Shown here: in pieces, positions 51,241-60,588 of the stretch
Layout of the letters: each line of letters begins with the position of its first letter
Position numbering within the stretch: position 1 is the first letter of the stretch
Source of the DNA: Oscillospiraceae bacterium
GTDB lineage: Bacteria; Bacillota; Clostridia; Oscillospirales; Oscillospiraceae
DNA: 64,000 nucleotides
Assembly: GCA_017561205.1 (NCBI GenBank)
Contig: JAFZDL010000025.1
Location: 62,001-126,000, forward strand
Direction of reading: 5' to 3'
Notes under the pieces: generated by a model
The model's input: the letters and a program-made list of their open reading frames with translations, nothing else
Told to the model about the DNA's origin: nothing
Databases searched by the model: none
Program-made: the position numbers and the translations under genes

Positions 51241-51276
51241 AAACACCCCCTGCACAAGTGTATGCAAGGGGTGTTT
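51241..51276 (-). terminator. livF terminator overlapping the next gene's ribosome site
   Basis: Arms 51241-51254 and 51263-51276 (AAACACCCCTTGCA in RNA, one mismatch), with TTTTTT on the minus strand immediately before the ATG of the 49-residue gene. Confidence 0.8.
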
Positions 51277-51280
51277 GATT

Positions 51281-51991
51281 TTAACCGCCTAAGTAGGCTT
51301 TTTGCACCTCAGGGCTGTTAGCAAGCTCCTTACCGGTGCCACTCAAGGTTACGCTGCCGGTTTCCAGCACATAAGCCCGATCGGAAATCTCCAGGGCCTT
51401 GCTGGCATTCTGTTCCACCAGCAAAATGGTGGTGCCGGCTGCATTCAATTCCTTGATGATCTCAAAAATCTGATCCACCAAAATGGGAGCCAGGCCCATA
51501 GAAGGCTCGTCCAGCATCAACAGCTTTGGACGGGTCATAAGCGCCCGGGACATAGCCAGCATCTGCTGCTCACCGCCGGAAAGCGTACCGGCAATTTGCT
51601 TGCGGCGCTCTGCCAATCTGGGAAAGCGTTCAAAAGCAGCCTCCAAATCCTCTTTAAACCGCTGCTGGTCCTTAACCGAGTAAGCGCCCATCAACAAATT
51701 TTCGTAAACACTCAGTTCCTGGAAAATCCGCCTGCCTTCCGGCACCTGGGTCATACCCAGCTTTACGATTTTATGGCAGGGAGTCTTGGTAATATCCTGA
51801 CCATCAAAGATCACAGTACCGCTACGCTTAGGAATGATACCTACCACGCTCTGCATCATTGTGGTCTTGCCAGCACCGTTTGCACCGATGAGAGATACGA
51901 TCTCACCCTCATTGACCTGGAAACTGATGCCCTTCAGCGCGCGGATAACACCATAGTACACTTCCAAATTATTTACTTCCATCAATGCCAT
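51281..51991 (-). CDS. livF: Branched-chain amino acid ABC ATPase LivF
   Basis: 236 residues from ATG 51989-51991 (GGAGG site). Walker A LIGANGAGKTT, Q-loop region TQVPEGRRIFQELSVYENL (the LivF-specific stretch), signature LSGGEQQML, Walker B LLMLDEPSMGLAP and VEQNASKAL. Energises import with LivG. Last of livKHMGF. Confidence 0.95.
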   Translation of the reverse strand: MALMEVNNLEVYYGVIRALKGISFQVNEGEIVSLIGANGAGKTTMMQSVVGIIPKRSGTVIFDGQDITKTPCHKIVKLGMTQVPEGRRIFQELSVYENLLMGAYSVKDQQRFKEDLEAAFERFPRLAERRKQIAGTLSGGEQQMLAMSRALMTRPKLLMLDEPSMGLAPILVDQIFEIIKELNAAGTTILLVEQNASKALEISDRAYVLETGSVTLSGTGKELANSPEVQKAYLGG

Positions 51992-51995
51992 TGTG

Positions 51996-52766
51996 TTATC
52001 CTCCGATGTAAGCTTTAATGACCTCGGGATCCTGCAGCACTGTCTTGGTATCACCCTGTGCCAGAACAGTACCGAAAGACAGAACCGTCAGTTCGTCACA
52101 CAGCTCAGAAACAAAGCGCATATCGTGCTCGATGAGCAGAATGGTCATATCAAAATTATCCCGGATGAAGCGGATGGTCTGCGCCAGATCCTCAGTTTCA
52201 TTGGGGTTCATACCTGCTGCAGGCTCATCCAGCAACAGGATTTTGGGATTGGTGGCTAAGGCGCGAGCGATCTCCAGCTTGCGCTGCTTGCCGTAAGGCA
52301 GGTTGCAGGCCAGGTTGTTCCGTTCTTCCTCCAGGCCAAAAATCCGGAGCAGTTCCTTTGCCTTCTCACGCATTTCCTTTTCCACCTTAAAATGGCGAGG
52401 CAGGCGGAAGAAGGATTCCAACACGCTACACTTATATTCAGGGCGATTGTGCAAACCAACCATAACATTACGAACCACCGTCATATTATTGAACAGGCGG
52501 ATGTTCTGGAAGGTACGGGCAATGCCCTTCTGATTGATCTTATGGGGAGCGAAACCGACCATTTCCTCACCGTCCAGGTAAAAAGTACCGGTGGTGGGCT
52601 TGTAAATACAGGTCAGCAGATTGAAGATGGTAGTTTTACCTGCGCCGTTAGGTCCAATCAAGCCGTACAACTGATTCTTTTTAATGCGGATGTTCACATC
52701 CTGCGCAGCCTTCAGACCACCGAAGGAGATACCAAGGTTCTTGGTTTCCAGCATATATTCAGCCAT
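51996..52766 (-). CDS. livG: Branched-chain amino acid ABC ATPase LivG
   Basis: 256 residues. Walker A LIGPNGAGKTTIFN, GIARTFQNIRLFNNMTVVRNV (LivG-specific), signature LPYGKQRKLEIARAL in place of LSGGQ as usual for LivG, Walker B ILLLDEPAAGMNP, and the final LIEHDM. ATG overlaps the livM stop by 1 nt. Confidence 0.95.
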   Translation of the reverse strand: MAEYMLETKNLGISFGGLKAAQDVNIRIKKNQLYGLIGPNGAGKTTIFNLLTCIYKPTTGTFYLDGEEMVGFAPHKINQKGIARTFQNIRLFNNMTVVRNVMVGLHNRPEYKCSVLESFFRLPRHFKVEKEMREKAKELLRIFGLEEERNNLACNLPYGKQRKLEIARALATNPKILLLDEPAAGMNPNETEDLAQTIRFIRDNFDMTILLIEHDMRFVSELCDELTVLSFGTVLAQGDTKTVLQDPEVIKAYIGG

Positions 52767-53896
52767 TACTTATCCCCTCCTTTTTTATCGGGGCCAAGAT
52801 TTTGCGGGGTAAAGTCCACAGACAGAACTTCATCCATACTGATCTTGGTGGGGACAACATCCCACTTTGCATTGTCGTCCTTGATATGGGCAGGATCGTG
52901 CTTTTGGAATTTGCGCATCAGCGCACCGAAATTATAGGTATCCCGGAAGGCCTTCAGCTTGGGCGCATTGTTGTAGATAACGATCACAATCAGCACCAGA
53001 GCATACAGCAGATTCTGCAGCACAGCCAGGTCACCGGTCAGCTTTGTTGGCAGCCATGTGTTCAGCCAAGTAATAAGTACAGCGGCAATAATAGAACCGT
53101 TGATATTACCCATACCGCCCAAAACAACCATAACCAAAATCTCAATGGAATAGTTGTAGCCGAATTTCAGACTTTGGACATTGTAATTGCTGTAGCTGTA
53201 CAGCACACCGGCCATACCGGCCAAAGCCGCAGACAGGATAAAGGTTAGCAGCTTGTACTTGGTCACATTGATACCGGTTGCCCGGGCAGCGATCTCGTTA
53301 TCCCGAATAGCCGTGACTGCTCTGCCGTGCTTGGAGCGAATATAATTCTGCACAATAGCCAGGGTGATCAGTACCAGTACAAAAGCGATAACAAACAGGT
53401 AATCCTTGTCGTAGCGGGGTGTATCCAAGCCCAAAGTACCGCCAAAGGTCTTTTCGGAGGTGTTCAGGAACAAAGATTTGACGATCTCACCAAAGGCCAA
53501 CGTAACAATCGCTAAGTAGTCGCCACGCAGACGCAGAGCCGGAATACCGACAATCACACCGCAGACAGCGGCTGCAGCACAGCCAACCAGCAGGGCGATC
53601 AAAAGAGGCACCAGGCTGTTGCCCATAGACGGAACCAGCAAAGCAGAAACCTTACCGCCAATGTAGGCACCGATGCACATAAATCCAGCGTGGCCCAGGG
53701 AAAGCTCACCCAAGAAGCCAACCACCAAAGAAAGGGAGACTGCCAAGATAATGCTGATAGCTATTTTTTCCAGCAGAAACAGCAAAGAACTGTCGAAACC
53801 GGCGCCGGATGCAGACATAACACCCAAAACAAGGGTCATCAAACCAATCACAAGATAGTTGATGTAATGATTAATTTTCACTTTCCCCAATCTCAT
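52766..53896 (-). CDS. livM: Branched-chain amino acid ABC permease LivM
   Basis: 376 residues, about nine membrane helices. Diagnostic segments are LSLVVGFLGELSLGHAGFMCIGAY, LRLRGDYLAIVTLAFGEI, AIRDNEIAARATGINVTKYKLLTF and VLGGMGNINGSIIAA. A C-terminal soluble tail of about 60 residues (PAHIKDDNAKWDVVPT) is longer than usual. It forms the channel with LivH. Confidence 0.94.
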   Translation of the reverse strand: MRLGKVKINHYINYLVIGLMTLVLGVMSASGAGFDSSLLFLLEKIAISIILAVSLSLVVGFLGELSLGHAGFMCIGAYIGGKVSALLVPSMGNSLVPLLIALLVGCAAAAVCGVIVGIPALRLRGDYLAIVTLAFGEIVKSLFLNTSEKTFGGTLGLDTPRYDKDYLFVIAFVLVLITLAIVQNYIRSKHGRAVTAIRDNEIAARATGINVTKYKLLTFILSAALAGMAGVLYSYSNYNVQSLKFGYNYSIEILVMVVLGGMGNINGSIIAAVLITWLNTWLPTKLTGDLAVLQNLLYALVLIVIVIYNNAPKLKAFRDTYNFGALMRKFQKHDPAHIKDDNAKWDVVPTKISMDEVLSVDFTPQNLGPDKKGGDK

Positions 53897-54765
53897 ACTT
53901 TCTCCCTCCGTTTCTTACCAAGGAAGCCGGTAGGCTTGACCAACAGGATCAGGATCAAGATGGAGAACTCGATGGCATCCGTGTAAGGCGCAATCGCAGC
54001 GATTTTGTAGGAAATACTTTCCACGATGCCAAGCAGAATACCTCCCAGCATAGCACCGGGAATGGAGCCGATACCACCGATAACCGCAGCAGTAAAAGCT
54101 TTGATACCGGGCATTGCGCCCATGGTAAAGGATACATTGGGCGCCTTCAGCAGGTAGAACAGGCCGGCAAGGGCTGCCAAGGAAGAACCGATGGCAAATG
54201 TAATGGTGATAATACCGTTTACATTGATACCCATTAGCTGGGCAGCATCCCGGTCCTCTGAAACTGCGATCATTGCACGGCCCAAACGGGTGCATTTCAC
54301 AAACAGGGTCAGCACGGTCATCACTACAACGGTAACACCCAGGGTAACCAAGGAGGACACCTGCATAGTAGCGCCCAGGAACTCCACAGAGCCAAACTCA
54401 TATACAGTAACCATCTTGGGCGCAGAGCCGAAAATGATCTGCGCCAAACTCTGGAGAAGATAGCTCACACCAATTGCGGTAATCAACACAGCCAAGGGAG
54501 AGGCGCCACGTAACGGACGATAAGCCACTTTCTCAATGACCACACCCAAGATCACGCAGACAATGATCGCCGCCAAAACGGCAAGCAGCGGATTATTCAC
54601 TGCCATTGCCACAAAAATCGTATAGCCGCCCACCATAATGATATCACCATGGGCAAAGTTCAGCATCTTTGCGATGCCATAGACCATCGTATAGCCCAGC
54701 GCAATCATCGCATAGATACCGCCAAGGCTAAGACCGTTGATCAAGGTAGATACAATAACTTCCAT
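53893..54765 (-). CDS. livH: Branched-chain amino acid ABC permease LivH
   Basis: 290 residues. GLSLGGIYAMIALGYTMVYGIAKMLNFAHGDIIMVGGY is the LivH opening; SEDRDAAQLMGINVNGII and IGGIGSIPGAMLGG follow. Its stop overlaps the livM start by 4 nt. The ribosome site is weak. Confidence 0.95.
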   Translation of the reverse strand: MEVIVSTLINGLSLGGIYAMIALGYTMVYGIAKMLNFAHGDIIMVGGYTIFVAMAVNNPLLAVLAAIIVCVILGVVIEKVAYRPLRGASPLAVLITAIGVSYLLQSLAQIIFGSAPKMVTVYEFGSVEFLGATMQVSSLVTLGVTVVVMTVLTLFVKCTRLGRAMIAVSEDRDAAQLMGINVNGIITITFAIGSSLAALAGLFYLLKAPNVSFTMGAMPGIKAFTAAVIGGIGSIPGAMLGGILLGIVESISYKIAAIAPYTDAIEFSILILILLVKPTGFLGKKRREKV

Positions 54766-54814
54766 ACTAATTTTCCAATTCTATGTTTTAGTCACTTCGA
54801 TATTTCAGCACGAA

Positions 54815-54848
54815 ACTGCACATACCGACTTTCGCCGATATGTGCAGT
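54815..54848 (-). terminator. Hairpin between livK and livH (partial terminator)
   Basis: 15-bp stem ACTGCACATA-CCGAC / GTCGG-TATGTGCAGT with one wobble pair and TTTCG after it on the minus strand. A weak U tract suggests partial termination or 3'-end protection, giving more binding protein than permease. Confidence 0.65.
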
Positions 54849-54867
54849 ATCTTGGTGATTTTATCAA

Positions 54868-56028
54868 TTAGTTGGCTTCCTTAATGACATACTGGATAGC
54901 GCTCTTGTCAACGTAACCGTTCTTGTCCCAAGTGATCTTATCGCCGGTAACACCGTTCTCGTAAGTATAGCCGCCCTGGAACTGTTCCTTCAGTATCTCA
55001 CACAGCTCATCAGCGCTGATGGTAACAGGGATTTCCTTACCAGCATCCAGAGCCTTCTTCATTGCGCCGTACAGCGCATAGATGCAGTCGTAAGCGGAAG
55101 CACCGAACTGATTCAAAGTATCCTTGCCGTACTTGTCAACATACTTGTCAATAAAGGTTTTTGCCGCACCCTCAGTGGCCTTGGAGTTGAAGTGAGAGAG
55201 CATAGTGACCTTCTGCGGGATGGTGTTGATATCAAAGCCCTCCTGACTGTCGATGCCGTCAAAGCCGTCGCAGCCGTAATAAATAGCATCAGTCTTGAGA
55301 ACAGACTTAGCCTGGGTCATAAACAGAGTTGCGGGCTGGTAGTAGATAGGCATAAAGATGAATTCGCAATCCTTCAGAGTGCTAACCTGTGTGCCGAAGT
55401 CAGTGGTGTTGGCATCGCTGAAGGAGGTCTCGACTGTCTTAACATCCTTGGACAGGTTTGCCTTAAACTGATCGTAGATACCCTTGGAGTAAGAATCGTC
55501 GGACTTGTAGAACAGGCCGATGGTCTGGCCGGCATAGTTCTTGCTCACGAACTCAGCAGCAACCTTACCCTGGTTGCCGTCAGCAAAGCACATCTGGTAG
55601 CCGTTATCAAACTCGGGGATCTCATCACCGGAAGCGGAGGGAGTCAGGAAGAACACATTGTCCTCCTTGGCCAGGTTCTTAAACTCCTTGCCGGGGTCAG
55701 TGGTAACAGTGCCCAAGGACAACTGCATACCGCCTTCCAGCAGAGATGCATAGTTGGTAGGAACCTGTGTTTTATCGTGCTTATCATCCATGGCAACCAG
55801 ATTGAACTTGATACCGTTCAGGCCGCCGGCTGCATTGATCTCATCAACGGCCATCTGAGCAGCATTCTGCACAGCCTTGCCGTAAATGGCAGCGCCGCCA
55901 GTCAGCGGGCCGGAAACACCGATAACATACTCGGTATTGTTTGCTGCATAATTTTTCTTGCCAGCGCAACCGGCAAACATTGCAGCTACCATTACGATAG
56001 CCAGCGCAAGTGCGAGGAATCTTTTCAT
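54868..56028 (-). CDS. livK: Branched-chain amino acid-binding lipoprotein LivK
   Basis: 386 residues. Lipobox MFAGC with lipidated Cys20. Mature part starts YVIGVSGPLTGGAAIYGKAVQNAAQMAVDEINAAGG, the type I periplasmic-binding opening of Leu/Ile/Val receptors; GQTIGLFYKSDDSYSKGIYDQFK follows. It delivers ligand to LivHM. It is the first gene of the operon, 100 bp before livH. Confidence 0.94.
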   Translation of the reverse strand: MKRFLALALAIVMVAAMFAGCAGKKNYAANNTEYVIGVSGPLTGGAAIYGKAVQNAAQMAVDEINAAGGLNGIKFNLVAMDDKHDKTQVPTNYASLLEGGMQLSLGTVTTDPGKEFKNLAKEDNVFFLTPSASGDEIPEFDNGYQMCFADGNQGKVAAEFVSKNYAGQTIGLFYKSDDSYSKGIYDQFKANLSKDVKTVETSFSDANTTDFGTQVSTLKDCEFIFMPIYYQPATLFMTQAKSVLKTDAIYYGCDGFDGIDSQEGFDINTIPQKVTMLSHFNSKATEGAAKTFIDKYVDKYGKDTLNQFGASAYDCIYALYGAMKKALDAGKEIPVTISADELCEILKEQFQGGYTYENGVTGDKITWDKNGYVDKSAIQYVIKEAN

Positions 56029-56102
56029 AATATAATCTTCCTTTCATTCTTTGTTGGGAAAGCAGTTGCCTCCTCAAAACTCACTTATTTAAGTGTGGAT
56101 AT

Positions 56103-56131
56103 ATTGTATCTCAGTGACGAACATTTGTCAA
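56103..56131 (-). promoter_or_regulatory. Promoter of livKHMGF
   Basis: TTGACA (56126-56131), 17 nt, TACAAT (56103-56108). CACTTATTTAAGTG at 56082-56095 is an imperfect palindrome (6-bp arms) just downstream of the start site and a possible operator. Confidence 0.7.
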
Positions 56132-56191
56132 CGGATAATGCACGATATTTTTGATGTAATTGACAATTTTTTGCAAATATCCTACAAATCA

Positions 56192-57556
56192 TTATTTTAG
56201 CACCTTAGTTGCCACATCCAGGACCTTAGATGCAATTGGAATACAGACAGTTTTGCCATAACCGGCATCTTCCACACAGACCAAAAACGCAAGGGGCATG
56301 TCCGTATCGGAAACAAAACCTGCCAACATCGCATTTGGTTTTTTCCCTTCCACTTCCGCTGTACCTGTTTTCGCGCCCACAATCAAATTGGGAAAATTTT
56401 CCGCGCCGTATTTTACCGTCACATTGTTCATCATATATTCTTGCAATATAGCTGCTGTTTCCGCGGAAACAAGCTGCTCACTTGCTTTGATAGCAGCTTT
56501 AAAGGTTGTATTTCCGTCTACGGAAACCCGATTAACCAAATAAGGCTCGGTTGCCTTGCCTCCATTGGCAACAGTGCCAACAAACCGCAGGAATGCGCAG
56601 GGATTTACCAAATCCAGGTACTGCCCCACTCCACTCCAAGCAACATTTACCGGGTCTGCGCCAATAACGGAAAAATTACCTTTCGCTGTGTTAATACCGT
56701 CAAAGGAAACCGGCTGCATAATGCCGATTTTCTCTATAAAGTTTTGCAGTTTCTCCGCCCCCAAATCCATAGCGATCTGCGCAAATGCGCAGTTGCAGGA
56801 ATTGCAGAAGGCCTGCTTTAAATTCTGCTCCCAATGGGCGCCGTCATCGCAAATGATTTCATCCACACCCACCTGCATATTTCCTTTGCACAAAAAGGTC
56901 TTATTCAGGATCTCGGGATCGTTTTCCAAAGCAGCTGCCACTGTAACAATTTTAAAAATAGAGCCGGGCGTATATGCCGATTGAACAAATCTATTTACAT
57001 ATAAGCCCTCATATGCAGGATCATCCTGGCTGAACTCCGGAACATTGTCCGGATCATAGGTTGGGGTTGTCACAGCACACAGAATTTCGCCCGTCTTGTA
57101 ATTAAACACAGCAACTGTGCCTTTGTAATCGCCTAAAGTCTCCAATGCTGCTGTCTGCATTTCAGCAGACAAGGTAAGCTCTGCCACACCGCCGGTCTGA
57201 CCGTAATTGTAGATGCCGTTAAAGTAGTCAAAGCCTGCCATTTCCTTGGCATAGTGGGACAGGGCCGGTGCGCTGATACTACCGTATCTGTCACCGATCC
57301 AATGGACAGTAGCCCGGCGCAAATTCTCTGCGTTGGAATACTCGCGGCCATCGTTTAGGTCCACCAACAAGGTGCTATCCCTATCCACTACCACACCGCA
57401 ACCGATGTTTTCGCCGTTATACACGTGTGGTGAACCGGACACTACCACCCAATCAGAGCCTTTTGTAAAATACTCCGTCAGGAAGAAGCCAAAACCTCCC
57501 AGCAATACTGCCACAAACAAAAGCAGTCCCCAAACACGGATAGCTATTCTATTCAT
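56192..57556 (-). CDS. Penicillin-binding transpeptidase, PbpA/FtsI type
   Basis: 454 residues from ATG 57554-57556, overlapping the upstream stop by 8 nt. One N-terminal membrane helix (8-27). Active site: Ser199-x-x-Lys202 in TPGSIFK, Ser253-x-Asn255 in SCN, Lys396-Thr-Gly in AKTGTAE. The dimerisation part is short, as in the PbpA of actinobacterial rodA-pbpA pairs. It crosslinks peptidoglycan together with the SEDS polymerase encoded upstream. Confidence 0.9.
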   Translation of the reverse strand: MNRIAIRVWGLLLFVAVLLGGFGFFLTEYFTKGSDWVVVSGSPHVYNGENIGCGVVVDRDSTLLVDLNDGREYSNAENLRRATVHWIGDRYGSISAPALSHYAKEMAGFDYFNGIYNYGQTGGVAELTLSAEMQTAALETLGDYKGTVAVFNYKTGEILCAVTTPTYDPDNVPEFSQDDPAYEGLYVNRFVQSAYTPGSIFKIVTVAAALENDPEILNKTFLCKGNMQVGVDEIICDDGAHWEQNLKQAFCNSCNCAFAQIAMDLGAEKLQNFIEKIGIMQPVSFDGINTAKGNFSVIGADPVNVAWSGVGQYLDLVNPCAFLRFVGTVANGGKATEPYLVNRVSVDGNTTFKAAIKASEQLVSAETAAILQEYMMNNVTVKYGAENFPNLIVGAKTGTAEVEGKKPNAMLAGFVSDTDMPLAFLVCVEDAGYGKTVCIPIASKVLDVATKVLK

Positions 57557-59270
57557 CCTCGGCCACCTCCTTCTTCTGCAAACGCACAGCAAAACTGGCA
57601 TTCTGTCGGGTGTCGGCAGCCTTTATAAAGGCCAATAAACCCCAGGCGCAGATCATACTGGAGCCGCCGTTGGACACGAATGGAAATGTCACACCTGTAA
57701 GGGGCAGCACATCCAACATGCCCAGCACATTGAGGATCACTTGAACAAGGATAATGCCCGCTGCAGTGCAGCTGCTGATGGTGTAAAAACTACTGCGACC
57801 CATGCCGGCAGAACGCACAGCAAACAGTGTCAGTCCCACGATGGCAAGAAGCAAGAAGATACCCATCACAAGTCCCCATTCCTCACACAGTGTTGCAAAT
57901 ACCGCATCGGAATCGGCAGCAAAAATATACTTCATAAAGCCTCTTCCCGCGCCTATGCCCAGCAAACCACCGGAAGTCATACACATAAGCGACTGCGTCT
58001 GCTGATAGCCGGCATCCAAGGGGTCTTCCCAAATATGCCGCCACGTGGCAAAACGCTGTAATGCGTGAGGCGCCATCCGCAACACCACCACACCGGCAAA
58101 AGCCAATGCGCTCAATGCCAAAGCGATGGTTCCGATATTGCCGGAACGAAGAAATGCAATGATTAAAAATGCGCAGAAGAAAATCAGCGCCGTGCCGAAA
58201 TCATTCATAAGAGCCAGGCAACCACACAACACCGCAGAATAGACAATAAACAAAAACAGATTCCGTTTCTTGATCAATCGATCCATTGTAGATGCGCCCA
58301 CAAAGGCAAAGCACACCTTACTCAGTTCTGAGGGTTGCAAAGAAAACGGGCCGATCTCCAGCCAGTTTTTTGCGCCGTAATAGCTCTTTCCGAACACCAA
58401 CGTCACCAGCAAAAACAGGATACCCGCTACACCGGCAATATAGCGGATCTTCTTTGCCCGCTCTAAGTTCCGCAGTGACCAGCCCACCAGCAAAAACGCA
58501 GCAAGGCCCATACCCATAGCCAAAAGCTGTTTGAGGGCCTCTGCGGGCACTACAGTCGCCACAGCGCACATTCCCATTGTACACAGAAAGAATGCCACAA
58601 TTTCCACCTCATAGGAGGTGCGCCGGATACACACATAAAAGAGCAGCAACAGCCATTCCATTGCCATAATACCCAAAAAAGCCAGCAGAACTGTTTGCGG
58701 TTCTTTCTGCCCGTGGTTCAACAAAAACGCAAGGCATACAAGAACCTGCAGCGCTGTCAGCAATAGCAAATTGAACAGGCTTGCGCCAAAGGATGAACCC
58801 TTTGTGCGACGCTGCGAGAGTTTATGCTTCAAGCGGCCGGATATGGCTTCAAATTCCAAATTCACGCCGCCCACAGTGATCACGTCACCGGACATAAGCT
58901 CTGCGCACGCAACCACCTCGCCGTTAATGCAAATGCCCTTGACGGAATCCGACGCTGTTATAGACCAACTGCCATCATCATAGCGGGTTAGTACGCTGTG
59001 GGTTTTGGCAACCTGGGGAACATTGATGACAATATCGCTGCGTTTGCTGCGACCAATGACATTTTCCCAGTGGGTAACCGGCAACCGGGTACCGTTCTCC
59101 AGCCGCAGCCAACCCCAGGTCTCCGGTTCCCGACGAAAGGTCAGCATAGATGCCATACAACGAAACAGCAGCAAGAAAGCGACAGCAGGCGCACCGTATC
59201 GCAGAATGCTTACAAGCACATTGGAATAAGCAGCATTTGCCGATTGCAAGGTCTGCAGAAATTGCGCCAT
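57549..59270 (-). CDS. FHA domain fused to a SEDS (FtsW/RodA/SpoVE) glycan polymerase
   Basis: 573 residues (GGGAGGTGACGAT site). A short N-terminal helix (about 25-45) is followed by an FHA domain (about 65-145, ENVIGRSKRSDIVINVPQVAKTHSVLTRYDDGSW), then about ten membrane helices of the SEDS fold with GAKNWLEIGPFSLQPSELSKVCF and the final LPLTGVTFPFVSNGGSSM. SEDS proteins polymerise lipid II. The FHA domain should read phosphothreonine, linking wall synthesis to a Ser/Thr kinase of PknB type, which is not in this window. Confidence 0.92.
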   Translation of the reverse strand: MAQFLQTLQSANAAYSNVLVSILRYGAPAVAFLLLFRCMASMLTFRREPETWGWLRLENGTRLPVTHWENVIGRSKRSDIVINVPQVAKTHSVLTRYDDGSWSITASDSVKGICINGEVVACAELMSGDVITVGGVNLEFEAISGRLKHKLSQRRTKGSSFGASLFNLLLLTALQVLVCLAFLLNHGQKEPQTVLLAFLGIMAMEWLLLLFYVCIRRTSYEVEIVAFFLCTMGMCAVATVVPAEALKQLLAMGMGLAAFLLVGWSLRNLERAKKIRYIAGVAGILFLLVTLVFGKSYYGAKNWLEIGPFSLQPSELSKVCFAFVGASTMDRLIKKRNLFLFIVYSAVLCGCLALMNDFGTALIFFCAFLIIAFLRSGNIGTIALALSALAFAGVVVLRMAPHALQRFATWRHIWEDPLDAGYQQTQSLMCMTSGGLLGIGAGRGFMKYIFAADSDAVFATLCEEWGLVMGIFLLLAIVGLTLFAVRSAGMGRSSFYTISSCTAAGIILVQVILNVLGMLDVLPLTGVTFPFVSNGGSSMICAWGLLAFIKAADTRQNASFAVRLQKKEVAEDE

Positions 59271-59296
59271 ATCGTCACCTCCCGAAAATTTTTATT

Positions 59297-59325
59297 ATAA
59301 TACCACAAATATAGGAAAAATGCAA
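59297..59325 (-). promoter_or_regulatory. Promoter of the FHA-SEDS/PBP pair
   Basis: TTGCAT (59320-59325), 17 nt, TATTAT (59297-59302), about 25 nt before the ATG. Confidence 0.65.
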
Positions 59326-59350
59326 ATTGAGCTTTCTGACAGAAAACGGC

Positions 59351-59381
59351 AAAAGGGAACGGTACAGGACCGTTCCCTTTT
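59351..59381 (-). terminator. Terminator of metK
   Basis: Perfect 13-bp stem AAAAGGGAACGGT / ACCGTTCCCTTTT with a 5-nt loop, 3 nt past the metK stop. Confidence 0.9.
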
Positions 59382-59384
59382 TGG

Positions 59385-60524
59385 TTAGATGGACTTTTTC
59401 AGAGTTTCGGCAAGATCGGTCTGCTCCCAAGGGAGACCTTCTACACCGAAGTGACCGCCACGGGCAGTGGGGCTGTAGATAGGCCGGCGCAGCTGCAGCT
59501 TGCGGATGATACCACCGGGAGTCAGGTCGCAATGCTTCCGCAGCAGAGCGGTTATTTCCTCATCTGCGATCTTGCCTGTGCCGTAGCTGTTCACGCGGAC
59601 GGAAACGGGCTCAGCAACACCGATGGCATAAGCCAACTGCACTTCCACCTGGGTTGCCAAACCGGCTGCTACCAGGTTCTTAGCCATATAACGGGCCATA
59701 TAAGCGCCGGAGCGGTCCACCTTGGTGGGATCCTTGCCGGAGAAGGCGCCGCCGCCATGGGAGAAGTAACCGCCGTAAGTATCCACGATGATCTTTCTGC
59801 CGGTAAGGCCGGTATCACCATTGGGACCGCCGACAACGAAGTTGCCGGTGGGATTGATATGGATATGGGCAACCTTATTGATGTCAAAGCCGTACTTTTC
59901 CAGCACAGGCGCAATAACGCCCTCGCGGATATAGCGGCGCAGTTCACTCATTTCAAAATCAGCGCTATGCATAACGGATACAACAACTGTATCGATACCC
60001 ACCACATTGCCCTGCTCGTCGAACTCCACAGACACCTGGGTCTTGCCGTCGGGACGGAGCAAGTCGTTGCTCTCCACGCACTGGGTCAAGCGATTTGCCA
60101 AAGCGCGGGACAGCGCTGCAGGCAGGGGCATCAGCTCGGGAGTCTGGGTGCAGGCGCCGCCGAACATCATACCTTGGTCGCCTGCGCCGCCCACTTCATC
60201 ATTCGTACCCAAAGCGATGTCGGCAGACTGGGTATGGATCTTGCAGAGGATCTCAACGGTATCGGCATCAAAATTATCGGCAGGGTTGGTATAGCCGATG
60301 GAACGAATCACCTCATGGGCAACTTTCTCATAGTCCACATCAGCCTTGGTGGTGATCTCACCGCAAATCAGGCAGAAATTGGTGGTGACAGTGGTCTCAC
60401 AGGCCACGCGGGAGTTAGGATCCTGGGCAAGGCAGGCATCCAGAATTGCATCGGAAATGCAATCTGCCACCTTGTCGGGATGTCCACAGGTTACGCATTC
60501 AGAAGTAAACAGTCTTTTTTCCAT
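59385..60524 (-). CDS. metK: S-adenosylmethionine synthetase
   Basis: 379 residues from ATG 60522-60524. LFTSECVTCGHPDKVADCISDAILDA (ATP/Mg site; most homologues read SVTEGHPDK), GAGDQGMMFGGA and GGGAFSGKDPTKVDRSGAYMAR are present. It makes SAM from methionine and ATP. The gene is governed by the SAM-I riboswitch directly upstream, giving product feedback. Confidence 0.96.
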   Translation of the reverse strand: MEKRLFTSECVTCGHPDKVADCISDAILDACLAQDPNSRVACETTVTTNFCLICGEITTKADVDYEKVAHEVIRSIGYTNPADNFDADTVEILCKIHTQSADIALGTNDEVGGAGDQGMMFGGACTQTPELMPLPAALSRALANRLTQCVESNDLLRPDGKTQVSVEFDEQGNVVGIDTVVVSVMHSADFEMSELRRYIREGVIAPVLEKYGFDINKVAHIHINPTGNFVVGGPNGDTGLTGRKIIVDTYGGYFSHGGGAFSGKDPTKVDRSGAYMARYMAKNLVAAGLATQVEVQLAYAIGVAEPVSVRVNSYGTGKIADEEITALLRKHCDLTPGGIIRKLQLRRPIYSPTARGGHFGVEGLPWEQTDLAETLKKSI

Positions 60525-60544
60525 TTTTCTTTCGTCCTTTACAA

Positions 60545-60578
60545 AAAATTGCACACACCGAAGGACTCGATGTGCGCG
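60545..60578 (-). terminator. Terminator arm of the metK SAM-I riboswitch
   Basis: RNA arms GCGCACATCGAG / TTCGGTGTGTGC, then AATTTTTTG. TCGAGTCCT (60562-60570) in its 5' arm and loop can instead pair with AGGATTCGA (60583-60591), which overlaps the 3' strand of aptamer helix P1: a mutually exclusive antiterminator. Confidence 0.9.
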
Positions 60579-60588
60579 AATATCGAAT

